This document shows, in pieces, positions 5,863 to 8,856 of a DNA stretch of 8,856 nucleotides. Each line of letters starts with the position of its first letter. Within the stretch, counting starts at the first letter, position 1. Below the pieces are notes generated by a model. It was not told the origin of the DNA and did no database searches. It worked only from the letters and a program-made list of their open reading frames with translations. Source of the DNA: PALSA-555 sp036521915 (lineage in GTDB: Bacteria; Actinomycetota; Acidimicrobiia; IMCC26256; PALSA-555); the NCBI GenBank assembly GCA_036521915.1, contig DATDGU010000013.1:1-8856 (forward strand), written 5' to 3'. The translations under genes were made by a program, and so were the position numbers.

Positions 5863-7887
5863 ATGAGCCGCCCCCCCTCCGAGATGCCGCAGGGTCGCCG
5901 TCCCGCGAACCCCGAGCGCCGTCCGGACGGGCGTCCCGGCGCCAACCCGCCGCCCTCCTGGGCGCGGATGCTGCCCTGGCTGCTCATCCTCGCCCTTGTC
6001 GCGGTGTTCGCGCTCACGAACGTGTTCTCGGGCTCCTCGAGCTCCGCGAAGAGCCTCACCTACAGCCAGTTCGTGACGGCGGTGAACAAGGGCGAGGTGA
6101 AGAAGGTCACCTTCAACCGCTCGAACGGTGGCATCTCGGGTGACTTCAACGGCACGGTCGACGGCGCGAAGAGCTTCACGAGCAACGGCCCGGCGAACGA
6201 CCTGCAGGGCGCGGTCGTGGCGGACCTCCAGGCCCGCGGCGTCGACCTCGTCTACACGTCGAGCAGCACGAACATCTTCCTCGAGCTGCTGCCCGAGCTG
6301 ATCCTCATCTTGGCGATCGTCGGGATCTTCATCTGGATGAGCCGGCGCGCCCAGGGCCAGATGGGCGCGGTCATGAACATCGGCCGGAGCCGGGCGAAGG
6401 TCTACTCGACCGAGAAGCCGAAGACGACGTTCAACGACGTCGCCGGGTACGGGAACGTGAAGGCCGAGATCGCCGAGGTCGTCGACTTCCTGAAGTACCC
6501 GCAGAAGTTCAAGCAGATCGGCGCCCGGATCCCGAAGGGCGTGCTGCTCGTCGGCCCGCCGGGGACCGGCAAGACGCTCATCGCCCGGGCGGTGGCCGGC
6601 GAGGCGGGCGTCCCGTTCGTGTCGGTGACCGGCTCGGACTTCATGGAGATGTTCGTCGGGGTCGGCGCGGCGCGCGTCCGCGACCTCTTCCAGACGGCCC
6701 GCAAGCAGGCCCCGGCGATCATCTTCGTCGACGAGCTCGACTCAATCGGACGCAAGCGCGGCGCCGGGCTCGGCGGCGGCCACGACGAGCGCGAGCAGAC
6801 GCTCAACCAGATGCTCGCCGAGATGGACGGCTTCGAGGCCACCGAGGGCGTCGTGATGATGGCCGCGACGAACCGGCCCGACGTGCTCGACCCGGCGCTG
6901 CTGCGCCCGGGGCGCTTCGACCGCCAGATCGTGGTGCCGCTGCCCACGCAGGAGGAGCGCGTCGCGATCCTCAAGGTCCACATGCGCGACATGAAGGTGG
7001 CAGCCGACCTCGACCCGACGGTCGTGGCGCGGGGCACGCCCGGCATGGCCGGCGCCGACCTCGCGAACCTCGTGAACGAGGCGGCGCTGTTCGCCGTGCG
7101 CCGGGGCGCGACGCAGATCCACGCCGAGGACATCGAGGCGGCGCGCGACCGCGTGCTCATGGGCCTCAAGCGCGACTCGATGGCGCTGAGCGAGGAGGAG
7201 AAGGAGGTCATCGCGTACCACGAGGGCGGCCACGCGGTGCTCGCCTACGTGCTCGAGCACGCCGACCCGATCCACAAGGTGACGATCCTCCCGACCGGCA
7301 TGGCGCTCGGCGTCACCCAGCAGCTCCCCGTGGAGGAGCAGCACATCTACAAGCGGGAGTACATCGCCGACTCGATCGTCGTGGCGCTCGGCGGCCGCAC
7401 CGCCGAGGAGATCACGTTCGGCCACGTCTCGACGGGCGCGCAGAACGACCTGGTGCGCATCACCGAGCTCGCCCGCAAGATGGTGCGCGAGTGGGGCATG
7501 AGCGAGCGGATCGGGCCGATGGCGTGGGGCTCCCAGGGGCCGGTGTTCCTCGGCGAGGACCTGGTGCACACCCGCGACTACTCCGACGAGACCGCCCGGG
7601 TCATCGACGAGGAGGTCGAGCGAATCCTGCGCCAGGAGGAGAGCCGGGCGCGGCGCATCCTGCGGCTCCACCGCCGCGGCCTCGACGCGCTCGCCCGCGC
7701 GCTGCTCGAGCACGAGACCGTCGACGGCGACGAGGTGTCGCGCATCGTCGACTACGCAATGGGCCGCAAGGTCGGCGGCTACCGCAAGATCCAGCGGGCC
7801 GACGGGACCGTCATCGAGGTCAAGCCCCCCGCCGAGAACGGCGGGCGCCGACGCCGCGCCCCCGCCCGGTCGCGGCGCGGCAGCTGA
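5863..7887 (+). CDS. ftsH: ATP-dependent membrane zinc metalloprotease FtsH
   Basis: A complete 674-residue FtsH. Order of parts: a Pro/Arg-rich cytoplasmic N-terminal tail (1-35), first membrane helix (about 37-53), an extracytoplasmic domain of about 85 residues, second helix (about 139-158), AAA+ domain with Walker A GPPGTGKT (231-238), pore motif FVG (264-266), Walker B IIFVDE (286-291) and second region of homology with arginine fingers Arg348 and Arg351, then the peptidase domain with HEGGH (453-457) and Asp529 as the likely third zinc ligand. The C-terminus is arginine-rich. FtsH hexamers extract and degrade damaged or regulatory membrane proteins and some cytoplasmic ones. The ATG at 5863 follows GAGGAG (5852-5857) by five bases; the frame stays open upstream to 5530, but that part is antisense to the CPBP gene. 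The gene is flanked by opposite-strand genes on both sides, so it is probably transcribed alone. Confidence 0.98.
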   Translation: MSRPPSEMPQGRRPANPERRPDGRPGANPPPSWARMLPWLLILALVAVFALTNVFSGSSSSAKSLTYSQFVTAVNKGEVKKVTFNRSNGGISGDFNGTVDGAKSFTSNGPANDLQGAVVADLQARGVDLVYTSSSTNIFLELLPELILILAIVGIFIWMSRRAQGQMGAVMNIGRSRAKVYSTEKPKTTFNDVAGYGNVKAEIAEVVDFLKYPQKFKQIGARIPKGVLLVGPPGTGKTLIARAVAGEAGVPFVSVTGSDFMEMFVGVGAARVRDLFQTARKQAPAIIFVDELDSIGRKRGAGLGGGHDEREQTLNQMLAEMDGFEATEGVVMMAATNRPDVLDPALLRPGRFDRQIVVPLPTQEERVAILKVHMRDMKVAADLDPTVVARGTPGMAGADLANLVNEAALFAVRRGATQIHAEDIEAARDRVLMGLKRDSMALSEEEKEVIAYHEGGHAVLAYVLEHADPIHKVTILPTGMALGVTQQLPVEEQHIYKREYIADSIVVALGGRTAEEITFGHVSTGAQNDLVRITELARKMVREWGMSERIGPMAWGSQGPVFLGEDLVHTRDYSDETARVIDEEVERILRQEESRARRILRLHRRGLDALARALLEHETVDGDEVSRIVDYAMGRKVGGYRKIQRADGTVIEVKPPAENGGRRRRAPARSRRGS

Positions 7888-7888
7888 G

Positions 7889-8350
7889 CTACTCCGGCGC
7901 CGGGTCCTCGAGCGTCCCCAGCGTCGGCTCGGGCGTCGAGCCCGGGTCGCGCAGCTCGGCGAGCGCCGCCCACAGGTCGGTGGCCGTCGTCGCGCCGACG
8001 AACGCGCGCCGCACCACGCCGGCCGCGTCGGCGAGCAGGATCATCGGGATCGCCGAGATCTCGTAGCGGTCGTGCAGGTCGCGGCGCTCGACGAAGTCGA
8101 GCTCGCACGTCGCGACCGCGTCCGACTCGAGGACCGCGACCTTCGGGCCGAGCCCCTGACAGGACGCACACGTCTCGGAGGAGAAGTAGGCGACGAGCCA
8201 CGGCGCGTCGGGGCGGTCGAAGTCGGTCCGGTCCAGTTGGCGCGGGATCGGGTACTGGTCGCGTGGGGGGCTCTCGGGCCGGCGGCGCCGCAGCCGCGCC
8301 GCGATGGCGAGCGCGACGACGAGGACGCCGGCGGCAATGAGCAGCGTCAT
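7889..8350 (-). CDS. Membrane-anchored thioredoxin-like protein
   Basis: A 153-residue protein with one N-terminal hydrophobic helix (2-18), an RLRRRR cluster (19-24), a linker, and a thioredoxin fold: redox motif CASC at 61-64 after a hydrophobic strand (WLVAYFSS, 51-58), and the cis-proline Pro102 in SAIPMILL. It probably reduces or exchanges disulphides on unknown partners. The arginine cluster after the helix predicts by the positive-inside rule that the thioredoxin domain is cytoplasmic. A third cysteine is at 82. The last 20 residues are Pro/Glu-rich. The ATG at 8350 is the only start available upstream of the helix because an in-frame TGA lies at 8372-8374. It has no ribosome site of its own; two micro-ORFs chained by ATGA overlaps precede it. 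Its stop is one base from the convergent ftsH stop. It follows the DUF5719-like gene by 46 bases, probably in one operon. Confidence 0.85.
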   Translation of the reverse strand: MTLLIAAGVLVVALAIAARLRRRRPESPPRDQYPIPRQLDRTDFDRPDAPWLVAYFSSETCASCQGLGPKVAVLESDAVATCELDFVERRDLHDRYEISAIPMILLADAAGVVRRAFVGATTATDLWAALAELRDPGSTPEPTLGTLEDPAPE

Positions 8351-8375
8351 CGGTCGTGGGTCATCGTGGTGTCAT
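8347..8375 (-). other. Two chained micro-ORFs leading into the thioredoxin-like gene
   Basis: On the minus strand, an ATG at 8375 encodes M-T-P-R and stops at TGA 8361-8363, overlapping a second ATG (8364) in ATGA. That one encodes M-T-H-D-R and stops at TGA 8347-8349, overlapping the thioredoxin ATG (8350) again in ATGA. The first ATG has an AGGTGG-type ribosome site at 8385-8390, nine bases upstream. The layout suggests ribosome hand-over by reinitiation. The micro-ORFs could equally be a by-product of a repeated GATGAC hexamer. Confidence 0.4.
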
Positions 8376-8378
8376 CCC

Positions 8379-8396
8379 AGGGTCCCACCTGACCCT
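8379..8396 (-). promoter_or_regulatory. Hairpin directly after the DUF5719-like stop codon
   Basis: Arms AGGGTC and GACCCT pair perfectly over six positions around a six-base loop, immediately next to the stop codon (8397-8399). On the mRNA the loop and right arm contain the AGGTGG ribosome site for the first micro-ORF. No U-run follows, so it is not a convincing terminator; it may occlude that ribosome site until ribosomes clear the upstream gene. Confidence 0.35.
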
Positions 8397-8856
8397 CTAC
8401 CCGGCGACGGCCGGCACCCCGGTGCCGGTGATCACGCTCGGGCCGAGCACGAGCCGGCCGCCGACGATCGGCCCGGTGGCTCGCAGGACGAGCACCTGGT
8501 CGGGCCCGATCGTGGCGTCGAGGGGGAACACGGCGCGCTGGTGCGCCTTGACGGTCACGGTGCTGACCGAGTGGAGCGCCGCGGCGTCGCTTCCGGCGGT
8601 GAGCAGCGTCACGCGCACCCGCCGACCGGTCGGGTTGAGCGCCACGACCTGCGCGGGGTCGGTCGTGTCGAGTCGGCCGGTGGCGAAGGCCCAGCGGCGC
8701 GCCGTGATCGTCGCGCCGACGGTGGCGCTGATTCCCGTCACCGGCGCGGGCGACGCCCAGGTCTCGGTGACGGCGGCGACGATGGGCCCGGCGCGGGCGC
8801 CCCGTGAGGTCAGCGCCCACCCGCCGCTCGGTGGGACGTTCTGGCCCACCGGGTTC
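8397..8856 (-). CDS. DUF5719-like exported/surface protein, C-terminal part (starts outside window)
   Basis: The frame is open to the window edge, so this is the last 153 or so residues of a longer protein; a GTG at 8849 lies inside the frame and need not be the start. The visible part is beta-rich and low in charge, with RRWAFATG followed by VVALNPTGRRVRVTLLTAG. This is the repeating layout of actinobacterial DUF5719 proteins (a W-x-F-A-x-G turn, then an immunoglobulin-like module with an N-P turn). Such proteins are typically exported and anchored or secreted, with unknown role; the signal peptide would be upstream of this window. From memory, DUF5719 genes are often found in the same genomic neighbourhood as manB and a glycosyltransferase in actinobacteria, which agrees with this window. 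The thioredoxin-like gene follows 46 bases downstream. Family assignment is by pattern only. Confidence 0.65.
   Translation of the reverse strand, partial: NPVGQNVPPSGGWALTSRGARAGPIVAAVTETWASPAPVTGISATVGATITARRWAFATGRLDTTDPAQVVALNPTGRRVRVTLLTAGSDAAALHSVSTVTVKAHQRAVFPLDATIGPDQVLVLRATGPIVGGRLVLGPSVITGTGVPAVAG

Noticed and set aside
5727..6059. N-terminal extension of the CPBP gene to 6059 (354 residues).
   Set aside because: The extension runs antisense into the ftsH coding region, reads as Arg/Gly/Pro-rich low-complexity sequence, and lacks family similarity. Starts at 5726 or 5810 are more sensible.
7219..7233. HEGGH instead of HEAGH in the FtsH zinc site.
   Set aside because: It still fits HExxH, and HEGGH is, from memory, common in actinobacterial FtsH, so it is not an anomaly.
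1..8856. Search by eye for CRISPR arrays, tRNA/rRNA genes, insertion sequences and riboswitches.
   Set aside because: No repeat-spacer arrays, transposase motifs, terminal inverted repeats or recognisable RNA genes were seen, and coding density leaves little space for them.

Overview
The window is very GC-rich, with G or C at nearly every third codon position, frequent GTG starts and little intergenic space. The gene set (phosphomannomutase with a SIS-domain isomerase and a Trm112-like protein, a DUF5719-like protein, an FtsH with an HEGGH zinc motif, and an actinobacterial-style tethered thioredoxin) points to an actinobacterium. A member of Acidimicrobiia is my best guess, from the feel of the proteins and not from a database comparison.

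Layout from left to right. Positions 1-5726 hold a run of six minus-strand genes. In transcription order they are: a CPBP-type intramembrane protease (4995-5726), a 55-residue zinc-ribbon protein (4705-4872), an 885-residue polytopic YfhO/PTPS-related membrane protein that looks like a GT-C glycosyltransferase (2005-4662), phosphomannomutase manB (632-2008), a Trm112-like small protein (391-627), and the N-terminal 129 residues of a SIS-domain phosphoglucose/phosphomannose isomerase (1-388, running off the window). The last four are packed with a 4-bp overlap or gaps of 2-4 bp and look translationally coupled. The 122-bp gap before the zinc-ribbon gene carries two DnaA-box-like sequences and a tandem 16-bp repeat. 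A strong hairpin abuts the ribosome binding site of the membrane protein gene.

On the plus strand, ftsH (5863-7887) stands alone. It diverges from the CPBP gene and converges, with one base between stop codons, on a membrane-anchored thioredoxin-like gene (7889-8350, minus). Upstream of that gene on the minus strand is the C-terminal part of a DUF5719-like exported protein (8397-8856, incomplete). The 46-bp gap between those two genes holds a hairpin and two four- and five-codon micro-ORFs chained to the thioredoxin start by ATGA overlaps.

How the genes may work together: the isomerase and ManB supply mannose phosphates (hence GDP-mannose), and the coupled membrane glycosyltransferase probably consumes a derived lipid-linked sugar outside the membrane. 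FtsH and the CPBP protease are two membrane proteases sharing one divergent control region. I find no mobile element, CRISPR array, tRNA or rRNA, and no stretch over 300 bp without a gene. Nothing here is clearly a new system; the most unusual points are the micro-ORF chain before the thioredoxin gene and the coupling of the YfhO-like gene to manB.
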